Counted from the stretch's first letter, positions 1 through 7,312 are shown. The stretch is 15,679 bases of DNA from an uncultured Vogesella sp. (GCA_946479405.1 CAMLGD010000060.1:1-15679); one strand, 5' to 3'. Numbers and translations: made by a program. Notes: generated by a model from the sequence alone, not told the origin.

Positions 1-1280
1 TGCTGTTCCTGTTACTGGCCCTGGTGTTCGTTACCCTGGCCAACGTGTCGCATACCGTGGCGTTGCGCTACGTGCTGTTGCTGCTATTCCTCGGCTACGC
101 CGGTTGTCACTGGCGCGCACTACTGGGTTTTATCCGTGGCAGCAGTATGGTGTTGTGGACGCTGGTAGCTTTTGTCGGCTATGTGTTCCTGCACTCGCTG
201 CTGTGGTCCAGTTGGCCGGAGCTGTCGCTGGGCGAGGCACGCAGCCAGATGCTGATGGGGTTGCTGTGGTTCGTGGTGGGCGGAGCGATGTTTTGGCGCC
301 GGCAGGCGTTGTCGATCAAGGATGTGGTGCTGCTGGCTGGTGCCCTGCTGTGCGGGGTGGAGCTGGGGCATGCCGGCTATGTGCTGGCGACGACGGGCGC
401 GCTGCCTTATCAAACGGCGTTCACCACCGCCACCAAGCTGGAGCTGACCTTCTTCATCAACACCGTGCTGGTGTTCTTGGCGGTACGCATCTTTGCCGAT
501 GTCAGTCCCCGTTTTCACTATGCCAGCCGTCTGCCACGCTGGTTTCCCTACCTTGCGCTGCTACTTTTGCTGCTGGCCAGCCTGATGGCCGGCGCGCGCA
601 ATGGTCTGCTCGGTATGGTGTACCTGGCGTTTTCCATGCTGGGTGTTTTCTTGTATTGGGAGCGCAAGCGCCTGGGCTGGAAGAAGACCGTACTCATTGT
701 CGCGGCGATCTGTGCTGCGGTGGGTGGCATGGTCAGTTACGCCTATCACAAGGACACCCGCAACCTGGTCTTCGTCGGTTCCGCCGACATGGGTTGGCAC
801 TACCAGACCAGCAAAGGCTGGTTGCGTGTCGAGGACTACCCGAAGATGGCCAATGGCCAGGTGGTGGATGCTTCCGCCTACGAGCGTGTGGCCTGGATCA
901 GCCGGGGCCTGGATCTGATCCGCGATAATCCGCTGGGTTACGGTTACGGCCGTAACGCCTTCACCCGCTCGCTGAGCCACCTCGGCATCGACAACAAGGT
1001 GGGCCACAGCCATAGCGGCTTCATCGACCTGGGCGTCGGGCTGGGTATTCCGGGGGTGCTGCTGTGGCTGCTGTTCTGCCTGTCGCTGATGTTTACCGGT
1101 CTGCGGCGCTTCATGCGCGAGCAGAATACCACCGGCCTAGTGCTGGCACTGGTGGTGGGCGGCTTTGTTGGCCGCATGCTGATCGAGAGCATCCAGCGTG
1201 ACCACCTGCTGCATCTGTTCCTGTTCATCGTAGGCGCGCTGCTGGCCGAACTGCTGACGCGAGGCCGGCAAGATGCTTGA
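1..1280 (+). CDS. O-antigen ligase family membrane protein (WaaL/Wzy_C type), 5' end missing
   Basis: Polytopic inner-membrane protein that probably transfers an undecaprenyl-linked polymer to the lipid A-core on the periplasmic face. The reading frame is open to the left edge: codons from position 3 are uninterrupted and hydrophobic, so the GTG at 24 is probably internal. At least 418 residues are visible. Many hydrophobic segments alternate with short loops. The motif GARNGLLG near 590-615 supplies the arginine typical of this family. A large periplasmic loop then ends in NPLGYGYGRNAF and GHSHSGFIDLGVGLGIPG, where the histidines at 1005 and 1011 match the conserved HxH-type site of WaaL/Wzy_C (PF04932) proteins. 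It overlaps the next glycosyltransferase by 8 bases, so it is part of the glycan operon. It could instead be a Wzy polymerase or another polymer ligase such as a pilin-glycosylating oligosaccharyltransferase, since these share the fold; the msbA and glycosyltransferase neighbours favour lipopolysaccharide. Confidence 0.82.
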   Translation, partial: LFLLLALVFVTLANVSHTVALRYVLLLLFLGYAGCHWRALLGFIRGSSMVLWTLVAFVGYVFLHSLLWSSWPELSLGEARSQMLMGLLWFVVGGAMFWRRQALSIKDVVLLAGALLCGVELGHAGYVLATTGALPYQTAFTTATKLELTFFINTVLVFLAVRIFADVSPRFHYASRLPRWFPYLALLLLLLASLMAGARNGLLGMVYLAFSMLGVFLYWERKRLGWKKTVLIVAAICAAVGGMVSYAYHKDTRNLVFVGSADMGWHYQTSKGWLRVEDYPKMANGQVVDASAYERVAWISRGLDLIRDNPLGYGYGRNAFTRSLSHLGIDNKVGHSHSGFIDLGVGLGIPGVLLWLLFCLSLMFTGLRRFMREQNTTGLVLALVVGGFVGRMLIESIQRDHLLHLFLFIVGALLAELLTRGRQDA

Positions 1281-2379
1281 GCATGTGGTGTTCACCGAAT
1301 CCTCCCGCAATGTCGGCGGGCAGGAGCTGCAGCTGATGCAGCAGATGGCGGCCATGCAGGCACACGGTATCGCTTGTACGCTGGTGTGCCCGCCGGGGGG
1401 CAAGGTGGATGCCGCGGCGCGGGCGCGCGGCCTCGCGGTGGTAAACGCCGCCTTCCGCAACAGCCTGCATCTGCCCAGCATCCTCATCCTGGTGGCGCTA
1501 CTGCGTCGCACGCGAGCCGGCATGGTGATCTGTCACAGCGGGCACGATGCCAACAATGCCGCGCTGGCCGCGCGGCTGGTGCGGCCACGGCCCTTCGTGC
1601 TGCGCTCGCGCACCTATCTGGCCGGCCGGGTGAAACCGTTGCCGTACAATGTGCTGGCCGATGCCACCATGGTGCCCAGCCACTACCTGCGCAACGCGCT
1701 GCTGGACAACCCGGCAATCCACGCCGAGCGCATCCACGTGGTGTACCCGGGCATCGACTTTGCCGGTATCGACCAGCGCAGCAGCGAGCCCTTGCCGTCG
1801 TACGTGGCCGACTGGCTGGCAGCCGGCAGTGGCCCGCTACTGCTGCATGTGGCGATGCTGCGCGGTGAGAAGGGCCACCTGCTGATGCTGGAGGTGTTGG
1901 CGCAGCTGCGGCAACGTTGGCCGCAACTGCGTTACCTGATTGCTGGCGAGGGCGATGCCCGCGCCGCCATCGAGGCACGCATCGCCGCGTTGGGGTTGCA
2001 GCAACAAGTGTTGCTGGCGGGCTCGGTGATGCCGGCCAGTTGCCTGTTCCGCCATGCCAATCTGCTGGTGATGCCGTCCACCTACGAACCGCTGGGCATG
2101 TCGCAGATCGAGGCGCTGGCGCTGGGCGTGCCGGTGGTGGTCAGCGCTACCGGTGGCATTCCGGAAACCGTCAGTGCCGGGCGTACCGGGGTGCTGGTGC
2201 CCCCGGGCGATGTGGCGGCCTGGGCGGCGGCTATCGAACAGGCGCTGTCGGCGCCGCAGGCCATGTGCGAGCTGGCGCAACAGGGTGCGCAGGACGTGCG
2301 CGCTCGTTTTTCCGTGGAACATAATCTGCAGCAGATTCTGGCGCTGCAGGCCGATTTTGCCCGCCGTCAGGCGCGTTAA
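1273..2379 (+). CDS. GT4-family glycosyltransferase (GT-B fold)
   Basis: Cytosolic or membrane-associated retaining glycosyltransferase, 368 residues, predicted to add a sugar from a nucleotide-sugar donor to a lipid-linked core acceptor. The N-terminal Rossmann half carries FTESSRNVGGQE (residues 8-19) and CHSGHD. The C-terminal half has the GT4 signature with the EX7E pair at E272 and E280 (STYEPLGMSQIEAL), followed by GVPVVVSATGGIPE, which contacts the donor nucleotide. The ATG at 1273 overlaps the end of the ligase gene, with a GAGG element about ten bases upstream, implying translational coupling. It is clearly related to the second glycosyltransferase at 4142 (shared TESS..GGQE, HSGHD and EKGH motifs), which points to an old duplication around msbA. 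Donor and acceptor cannot be told from sequence; lipopolysaccharide core is an inference from the neighbours. Confidence 0.85.
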   Translation: MLEHVVFTESSRNVGGQELQLMQQMAAMQAHGIACTLVCPPGGKVDAAARARGLAVVNAAFRNSLHLPSILILVALLRRTRAGMVICHSGHDANNAALAARLVRPRPFVLRSRTYLAGRVKPLPYNVLADATMVPSHYLRNALLDNPAIHAERIHVVYPGIDFAGIDQRSSEPLPSYVADWLAAGSGPLLLHVAMLRGEKGHLLMLEVLAQLRQRWPQLRYLIAGEGDARAAIEARIAALGLQQQVLLAGSVMPASCLFRHANLLVMPSTYEPLGMSQIEALALGVPVVVSATGGIPETVSAGRTGVLVPPGDVAAWAAAIEQALSAPQAMCELAQQGAQDVRARFSVEHNLQQILALQADFARRQAR

Positions 2380-2391
2380 AAGAGACTGAAA

Positions 2392-4140
2392 TTGCATAAT
2401 TCGAATCGAAGCAGCCTGCAGATCTACCTGCGGTTGCTGCAGTACCTGAAACCTTATTGGAAGGTGTTCACGCTGTCGCTGGTGTCGATGACTGTCGCGG
2501 CACTGACCGAACCCTTCTTTGCCCGGCTGATGAAGCCGCTGATCGACGGCGGTTTCGTCAACCGCGACCGCTCCGCCATGGTGTGGGTGCCGCTGGCCAT
2601 CATCGGCGTGTTCGCGGTGCGCGGCATCACCTCCTTCATCAACGAATACAGCTCCAGCTGGCTGACCGGGCACCTGGTGCAGAAACTGCGCGAAGAGATG
2701 TTCGCCAAGATGTTGCGCTTGCCGATCCGCTACTACGACGACAACCAGTCCGGGCGGCTGGTATCGCGTATCTCCTACGACGTAAACCAGGTCACCGAAG
2801 CCGGTTTCAACGTGATTACCGTCACGGTGAAGGACGGCATTACCGCGCTGAGCCTGCTGGGCTGGCTGCTGTACCTGGATTGGCAGTTGACGCTGATCTG
2901 CCTGGTGGTGATGCCGGTGGTAACGGTGTCGATGCGCAAGGTGGGCAAGCGCCTGCGCGGCCTGTCGGTGCAGAACCAGCAGAATATGGCGCAGCTCACC
3001 CAGGTGCTGAGCGAGAGCATCGATGGCCAGCGCGTGGTGAAGATCTACGATGGCTATGCGCTGGAGCAGAACCGCTTCAATGATGCCGCCATGTCGCTGC
3101 GCCGCAACCAGGTAAAGCAGAGCGCAGCCAGCTCCGCCAATACCGGCGTTACCCAGCTGGTGATTGCCTGCGCCTTGGCGGCAATCCTGTATTTCGCCAC
3201 CCTGCGCGCGCAACACGACAGTTTTACCGCTGGCGACTTCATGTCCTTCCTCACCGCGATGATGCTCCTGTTCGCGCCGGTGAAGCGGGTGACCGGCGTG
3301 GCGCAGGCCATGCAGCGCGGCCTGGCGGCAGCCGACAGCATTTTTACCTTCCTCGACGAACCGGAGGAGCCGGATACCGGCAAGCAGGCGTTGCCGCATA
3401 CCCGCGGTCAGCTGCAGTTCCAGGATGTCAGCTTCAGCTACCCGGGGGCGGAGCGCGATGCGCTGTCCGGTCTGAGCTTCGAAGTGCAGCCGGGCGAGAC
3501 CGTGGCGCTGGTGGGCTCCTCCGGCAGTGGCAAGACCACGCTGGCCAGCCTGGTATCGCGTTTCTACACGCCCAGCGGCGGGCAGATCCTGCTGGATGGT
3601 ATTCCGCTGTCCGACATCCGGCTGGCTGACCTGCGTCGCCACATTGCGCTGGTGAGTCAGGAGGTGGTGCTGTTCAACGATAGCGTGGCCGCCAATATCG
3701 CCTATGGGGCGATGCGTGATATCGACCGCGACAGCATTATTGAAGCCGCGCGTGCGGCCAACGCGCTGGAGTTCATCGAGGCGTTGCCGGAAGGTTTCGA
3801 CACCGTGATCGGCGAGAACGGCGCCAAACTGTCCGGCGGCCAGCGGCAGCGGCTGGCCATCGCCCGCGCGCTGCTGAAGAATGCACCGATCCTGATACTG
3901 GATGAGGCTACCAGCGCGCTGGATACCCAGTCCGAGCGTCTGGTGCAGAGCGCGCTGGAAAACCTGATGAAAAACCGTAGCACGCTGGTGATTGCCCACC
4001 GCCTGTCCACCATCGAGCACGCCGACCGCATCGTGGTGATGCATCAGGGGCGCATCAAGGAAATCGGCAATCACCAGGCGCTTCTGGCGCAGGATGGCAT
4101 GTACGCCCGCCTGCACCAGCTGCAGTTCAAGGAAAACTGA
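2392..4140 (+). CDS. msbA: Lipid A export ABC transporter, ATP-binding/permease protein MsbA
   Basis: Flips lipid A-core across the inner membrane using ATP; works as a homodimer. At 582 residues it has the normal family length. The N-terminal membrane domain (about residues 1-320) contains several hydrophobic helices and the intracellular-loop stretch MLRLPIRYYDDNQSGRLVSRISYDV. The C-terminal nucleotide-binding domain has Walker A GSSGSGKT (residues 375-382), the ABC signature LSGGQ (480-484), Walker B ILILDE ending at D504/E505, and the switch histidine H536 in IAHRLST. The start is TTG at 2392, preceded by a weak AGAG element. No ATG or GTG gives the first transmembrane helix intact, and the frame upstream is closed only by the stop codon of the preceding gene (2377-2379), so TTG is the most reasonable start. 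It sits between two related glycosyltransferases, consistent with core assembly coupled to export. Confidence 0.95.
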   Translation: MHNSNRSSLQIYLRLLQYLKPYWKVFTLSLVSMTVAALTEPFFARLMKPLIDGGFVNRDRSAMVWVPLAIIGVFAVRGITSFINEYSSSWLTGHLVQKLREEMFAKMLRLPIRYYDDNQSGRLVSRISYDVNQVTEAGFNVITVTVKDGITALSLLGWLLYLDWQLTLICLVVMPVVTVSMRKVGKRLRGLSVQNQQNMAQLTQVLSESIDGQRVVKIYDGYALEQNRFNDAAMSLRRNQVKQSAASSANTGVTQLVIACALAAILYFATLRAQHDSFTAGDFMSFLTAMMLLFAPVKRVTGVAQAMQRGLAAADSIFTFLDEPEEPDTGKQALPHTRGQLQFQDVSFSYPGAERDALSGLSFEVQPGETVALVGSSGSGKTTLASLVSRFYTPSGGQILLDGIPLSDIRLADLRRHIALVSQEVVLFNDSVAANIAYGAMRDIDRDSIIEAARAANALEFIEALPEGFDTVIGENGAKLSGGQRQRLAIARALLKNAPILILDEATSALDTQSERLVQSALENLMKNRSTLVIAHRLSTIEHADRIVVMHQGRIKEIGNHQALLAQDGMYARLHQLQFKEN

Positions 4141-4141
4141 C

Positions 4142-5251
4142 ATGGCAGAGCAACTGCTGACCATCCTGCACACCGAGTCGTCCGTTGGCTGGGGCGGTCA
4201 GGAACATCGCACCTTCAAGGAAATGGTGGGCCTGAAAAAGCTGGGCCACCGCATCCTGCTGCTCACCCGCGCCGGCGCAAGGTTGGCCGCACGCGCCCGC
4301 GAGGCCGGCATCGAGACATTCGAGATTCCGATCTACAACGCTTTCGACATGCGCGCCATGTGGCGTATTTACAAGCTGATCAAGGCGCAGCGCGTGGACG
4401 TGGTAAACACCCACAGCGGGCACGACAGCATCCTGGGTGGGCTGGCCGGGCGTCTGGCCGGCATCAAGGTGGTACGCACCCGCCACCTGGCGCTGCCGAT
4501 CACCTCCAAGCTCACCTACTCGGTGCTGCCGCATCACGTGGTGTCGGTCAGCAACTTCGTGCGCAGCTATCTGATCGATGCCGGCATTCCCGACGAACGG
4601 GTCTCCACCGTGTATACCGGCGTGGACCCGGAGCAGCTGAAAGTGGACGGCGAGCCGTCGCTGCGCCGCGAGCTGGGCCTGCCGGACACTGCCAAACTGG
4701 TGCTCACCGTGGCCATCATGCGCACCGAGAAAGGCCACCGCTTTACCATCCAGGCCGCGCCGCGCATCCTGGCCGCCTGCCCGGATACCTATTTCATCTT
4801 TGCCGGCGACGGCCCGCTGTTCGACGAGCTCAAGGGCCAGGTGGCCGCTGCCGGGCTGGCGGAACGCATCCGCTTCCTCGGCCTGCGCCGCGATATCGCC
4901 AACGTGCTGGCCTCCTGCGACCTGTTCCTGCTGCCTACCGAGCAGGAGGCGCTGGGCACCGCCTTCATCGAGGCGATGGCCATGGGCCTGCCGGTGATCG
5001 GCACCAATGTCGATGGCGTGCCGGAAGTGGTGCACGACGGCGTAAACGGCCTGCTGATCAAGCCCAGCGACCCGCAGAGCCTGGGCGACGCGGTAATCCG
5101 CCTGCTGTCCGACGACGCACTACGCCAGCAGATGGCCGCCGAGAGCCGCGAGCTGGTGGCGGCGCAATTCTATGTGGACGTGATGTCGCGCAATATGCAA
5201 ACGCTGCTGCGCAAGGTGGTGGCGCAAGGAGAGGGCCATGGCGCGCGCTGA
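4142..5251 (+). CDS. GT4-family glycosyltransferase, second copy
   Basis: Retaining GT-B glycosyltransferase of 369 residues, predicted to extend the same lipid-linked core as its relative at 1273. The ATG at 4142 is chosen because AAGGA at 4129-4133 lies eight bases upstream; an ATG at 4094 in the same frame would run back into the msbA coding end. The N-terminal domain has LHTESSVGWGGQE and NTHSGHD. The C-terminal domain has the EX7E pair E269 and E277 (EQEALGTAFIEAM), then GLPVIGTNVDGVPEVV and a glycine-rich loop GDGPL. Only one base separates it from msbA and it overlaps the deacetylase by 14 bases, so translation of the three is probably coupled. It resembles the GT4 enzymes of lipopolysaccharide-core clusters, but the exact sugar cannot be assigned. 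Confidence 0.87.
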   Translation: MAEQLLTILHTESSVGWGGQEHRTFKEMVGLKKLGHRILLLTRAGARLAARAREAGIETFEIPIYNAFDMRAMWRIYKLIKAQRVDVVNTHSGHDSILGGLAGRLAGIKVVRTRHLALPITSKLTYSVLPHHVVSVSNFVRSYLIDAGIPDERVSTVYTGVDPEQLKVDGEPSLRRELGLPDTAKLVLTVAIMRTEKGHRFTIQAAPRILAACPDTYFIFAGDGPLFDELKGQVAAAGLAERIRFLGLRRDIANVLASCDLFLLPTEQEALGTAFIEAMAMGLPVIGTNVDGVPEVVHDGVNGLLIKPSDPQSLGDAVIRLLSDDALRQQMAAESRELVAAQFYVDVMSRNMQTLLRKVVAQGEGHGAR

Positions 5252-6059
5252 TGCCGTACCGGTACTGATGTACCACCATGTCAGCCCCAACCCTGGGCTG
5301 GTGACCGTGTCGCCGGAAACCTTCGATGCGCACATGCACTGGCTGGCACGCAACGGCTGGCATGCGCTGCGCGCCGAGGAGTTCGCCGGCTTCCTGGCCG
5401 GCAAGCCGGTGCCGAAAAAGAGCGTGCTGATCACCTTCGATGACGGCTACCTCGACAACTGGGTGTACGCGCACCCGGTGCTGCAGCGTTACGGGCTGAC
5501 CTCGCTACTGTTCACCATCTCCGGCTGGATCGGCGATGGCGAAGTGCGGGCGGTAGCCGGCCAGGGCCGGCCGCTGCCGCCGACGCCGGATCACAACGGC
5601 TGCAAGCAGGCGGTGGCGGAAGACCGCACCGACCAGGTGATGATGCGCTGGAGCGAGATCGAGGCGGCACGCGCCGCCGGTACCTTCGAGTTCCACAGCC
5701 ACACCCACAGTCATGCGCGCTGGGACAAGCTGTGTGCCAGCCGCGAAGAGAAGCGCGACAAGCTGGCGGCCGATCTGGCCGCCGCGCGCGACATGCTGCA
5801 GCAGCGGTTGGGCGCGGTGAGCGAGCATCTATGTTGGCCGCAAGGCTACTTCGACGACGACTACCGCGAGGTGGCGCGTGAGGCCGGCTTCCGCCACTTC
5901 TACACCGTGGACAAGCACATCAACACCACCGGCACCGACCGAGAGCTGATCGGCCGCATCGTCACCAAGGATAGGCGTGATAGCTGGTTGGCGCAGCGCA
6001 TGTGGATTTACAGCCGTCCCCGACTTGGGGCGCTGTACCTGGCCTTGCGAGGCAAATAA
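5238..6059 (+). CDS. Polysaccharide deacetylase (NodB/CE4 family)
   Basis: Metal-dependent deacetylase of 273 residues that would remove N- or O-acetyl groups from a sugar. The N-terminus has VLMYHHVSPNPG; the catalytic first motif is TFDDG with D68 and D69, and the second motif is the histidine cluster HSHTHSH at residues 153-159, which supplies the metal ligands in CE4 enzymes. A likely later motif is CWPQGYFDD. No signal peptide is seen, so it appears cytosolic or peripherally bound. The ATG at 5238 is preceded by AAGGAGAG and lies inside the end of the glycosyltransferase gene. Being last in a glycan operon suggests that it de-acetylates a hexosamine of the core or glycan, as the unrelated-cluster enzyme WabN does in the Klebsiella core; that parallel is inference. 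A stretch of about 25 residues between the two motifs (GRPLPPTPDHNGCKQ region) looks like a family-specific insertion. Confidence 0.88.
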   Translation: MARADAVPVLMYHHVSPNPGLVTVSPETFDAHMHWLARNGWHALRAEEFAGFLAGKPVPKKSVLITFDDGYLDNWVYAHPVLQRYGLTSLLFTISGWIGDGEVRAVAGQGRPLPPTPDHNGCKQAVAEDRTDQVMMRWSEIEAARAAGTFEFHSHTHSHARWDKLCASREEKRDKLAADLAAARDMLQQRLGAVSEHLCWPQGYFDDDYREVAREAGFRHFYTVDKHINTTGTDRELIGRIVTKDRRDSWLAQRMWIYSRPRLGALYLALRGK

Positions 6060-6089
6060 ACAACGGGGATAGCCCCGTTGTTTATTTGC
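6052..6089 (+). terminator. Intrinsic terminator of the glycan operon, overlapping the deacetylase stop codon
   Basis: A perfect inverted repeat of 17 base pairs has arms 6052-6068 and 6073-6089 and a four-base ATAG loop. The core CAACGGGG / CCCCGTTG is followed by TTTATTTG, which can act as the U-rich tail, while the A-rich left arm would give a tail on the opposite strand too. The TAA stop of the deacetylase (6057-6059) lies inside the left arm. No gene reads toward it from the right, so the plus direction is the relevant one. Confidence 0.85.
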
Positions 6090-6359
6090 GCTTGGTGTTG
6101 CGGGCATGCTTCGTTGCACATAGTGATTGCGGCCAATCTTGCTGGGCACCGGACCACCAGACTAAATGGCTATCTAGCCCGGTTACACCATGCCCGGTGT
6201 GATTGGAGAATTGGCTCGCAATTGTTGTCAGCAAGTTGACAATTCTTGCTCTATTTCAAGTAAATGTCATTTTTTTGCTGTTGCGTGTCGTTGCAGGCTT
6301 GCTAGCATCTGACTGCCTTGCTAAATGTAAATGTCATTTGCATTTTTTGGGGGTGAGCC
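6090..6359 (+). promoter_or_regulatory. Non-coding leader region upstream of the pilin-like gene pair
   Basis: These 270 bases contain no convincing gene; the short frames that cross them have no ribosome site or recognisable protein. The part from about 6203 onward is visibly AT-richer than the flanking genes. It holds an inverted repeat TTGTCA (6225-6230) / TGACAA (6237-6242), a TTGACA hexamer at 6236-6241 without a good -10 box at the right distance, a TAGCAT at 6303-6308 that could be a weak -10, and two copies of a small palindrome (reported separately). The promoter of the pilin pair must lie here because the strong terminator at 6052-6089 isolates it from the upstream operon; the exact start is not determined. 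Confidence 0.5.
6260..6345. repeat. Repeated palindrome AAATGTCATTT, possible operator
   Basis: The 13-base word GTAAATGTCATTT occurs at 6260-6272 and again at 6327-6339, 67 bases apart. Each contains the odd-length palindrome AAATG-T-CATTT. The second copy is extended to a near-perfect 23-base dyad at 6323-6345 (two nested AAATG / CATTT pairs with one T/G mismatch position). It ends 14 bases before the start codon of the first pilin-like gene, over the region where its ribosome site begins. The pairing is what the sequence shows; binding by a regulator is inference. Confidence 0.5.
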
Positions 6360-6896
6360 ATGGTGCGACAACAAGCATTCACGCTGATCGAAATGCTGGC
6401 AACGCTGACATTACTGGCTGTTGTTACTGCATTTGTTGTGGCTGATTTCGGTAGAACGGTGCGTTTGAGCCGCTACAACTCAGTGTTAAACGGGATGATG
6501 GTCAACTTCGCGCTGGCTCGCTCTGAGGCCAGGATGCGGCGCTTGCCGGTACATGCGTGTGCGGCCAACTTGAAGAGCAACCTCGATGTGCAAGGCTGTC
6601 AGGCTCCGACGACCACTCCGGCACCCTATCGCTGGCAAGAAGGGCTGATGATTTTCTATGACAAGGTTGGTGGCCGCAGTGGTGTGTATGACTCCAAGGA
6701 GCTACTGGCGGTTACCCCAATCGAGCCCGAGCTGCCCCTAGTGCTGACAACATCGCAACGGCTGCTTACTTTTAACCCTGATGGCATGATGAAGGTCGGT
6801 CAGGTAGTGCTAGAGTTTTCCGTGCCGCAGGATGGTTGGTGTCAGCGACTGATTATCTTTAAGACCGGTATCAGCCGACGGGATGATTGCGGATGA
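6360..6896 (+). CDS. FimT/GspH-type prepilin-like protein (minor pilin)
   Basis: Predicted type IV pilus minor pilin or pseudopilin of 178 residues. The N-terminus is a six-residue leader MVRQQA followed by FTLIEMLATLTLLAVVTAFVV, the hydrophobic pilin helix with the glutamate at mature position 5 needed for assembly. The residue before the cut is alanine rather than the usual glycine, an allowed but less common variant for prepilin peptidase. The rest fits the GspH/FimT layout: an LARSEARMRRLPV segment after the helix, a short cysteine-bounded loop (ACAANLKSNLDVQGC) and a C-terminal beta region ending in RRDDCG, with FNPDGMM resembling the family's FxxxG element. The ATG at 6360 has GGGGGTGAG just upstream. 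The stop overlaps the next gene's start (ATGA at 6893-6896). Likely role: priming the pilus or DNA binding, as FimT does in some competent bacteria; the latter is inference. Confidence 0.85.
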   Translation: MVRQQAFTLIEMLATLTLLAVVTAFVVADFGRTVRLSRYNSVLNGMMVNFALARSEARMRRLPVHACAANLKSNLDVQGCQAPTTTPAPYRWQEGLMIFYDKVGGRSGVYDSKELLAVTPIEPELPLVLTTSQRLLTFNPDGMMKVGQVVLEFSVPQDGWCQRLIIFKTGISRRDDCG

Positions 6897-7312
6897 AAAT
6901 GCGTGGCTTCAGTTTGCTTGAGCTTTGCGTATGCCTGGTACTGGCAAGTATTGTGCTGCGCTGGAGTGTCGGTAGCTACCGGGCACATATGCAGCAACAG
7001 GGCCTGCAGGCGGCGGCCGTGCTATTAAAACAGGATGCGGCGTATATGGCAGAGTATTACGCGCGCTACCAGCGCTATAAACAGACTGCATCCAGTTGGC
7101 CTGCACTGCCGCACACGCGCTACCCGGAGTCCGGTGTACCGCAGTACGACATCGGTTTTGGCAGCGTGGCGCGGAATACTGACAATGGTTACTACGTGTT
7201 GCGTGCGGTGGATGTCGCTGATCGGCTGCGCTATGTGGAGCTGACCCAGACAGGAATTCTGAAATATTGCCAGACTACAGACGGCACGGCAGGGTGCCGC
7301 CTGCAGCCCTAG
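6893..7312 (+). CDS. Type IV minor pilin, PilE/ComP-like
   Basis: Small prepilin of 139 residues. The leader MKMRG is followed by FSLLELCVCLVLASIVL, with glycine at -1 and glutamate at mature position 5, so a class IVa prepilin processed by PilD. The helix continues into AAAVLLKQDAAYMAEYYARYQRY, then a short globular domain with a C-terminal cysteine pair (KYCQTTDGTAGC) that would close the pilin D-region loop. The YMAEYYARYQRY...YDIGF...Y pattern resembles the ComP/PilE-like minor pilins of Neisseriales, a group that includes the DNA-uptake receptor ComP; whether this one binds DNA is unknown. ATG 6893 is chosen because it gives the ATGA overlap with the upstream stop; ATG 6899 is also possible, and TTG 6887 is less likely. 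It is coupled to the FimT-like gene and ends immediately against the convergent gene on the minus strand. Confidence 0.83.
   Translation: MKMRGFSLLELCVCLVLASIVLRWSVGSYRAHMQQQGLQAAAVLLKQDAAYMAEYYARYQRYKQTASSWPALPHTRYPESGVPQYDIGFGSVARNTDNGYYVLRAVDVADRLRYVELTQTGILKYCQTTDGTAGCRLQP

Noticed and set aside
1837..4173. A 778-codon open frame on the minus strand opposite msbA
   Set aside because: It is rich in His, Gln and Arg with no domain or ribosome site, as expected from the antisense of GC-rich coding DNA; msbA and the glycosyltransferases explain the region.
6236..6264. TTGACA as a -35 box for the pilin pair
   Set aside because: The hexamer is exact, but no acceptable -10 lies 16-18 bases downstream; it may simply be one arm of the TTGTCA/TGACAA inverted repeat.
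6281..6295. A sigma-54-like element (TTGCGTG ... TTGCA) before the pilin-like pair
   Set aside because: The spacing between the G and GC elements is one base short and the -24 half lacks the GG; pilin genes often use sigma-54, but this match is too poor to call.
6002..6445. Short plus-strand open frames at 6002-6202 and 6203-6445
   Set aside because: The first overlaps the deacetylase end and the terminator, the second runs into the FimT-like gene; neither has a ribosome site or recognisable protein.
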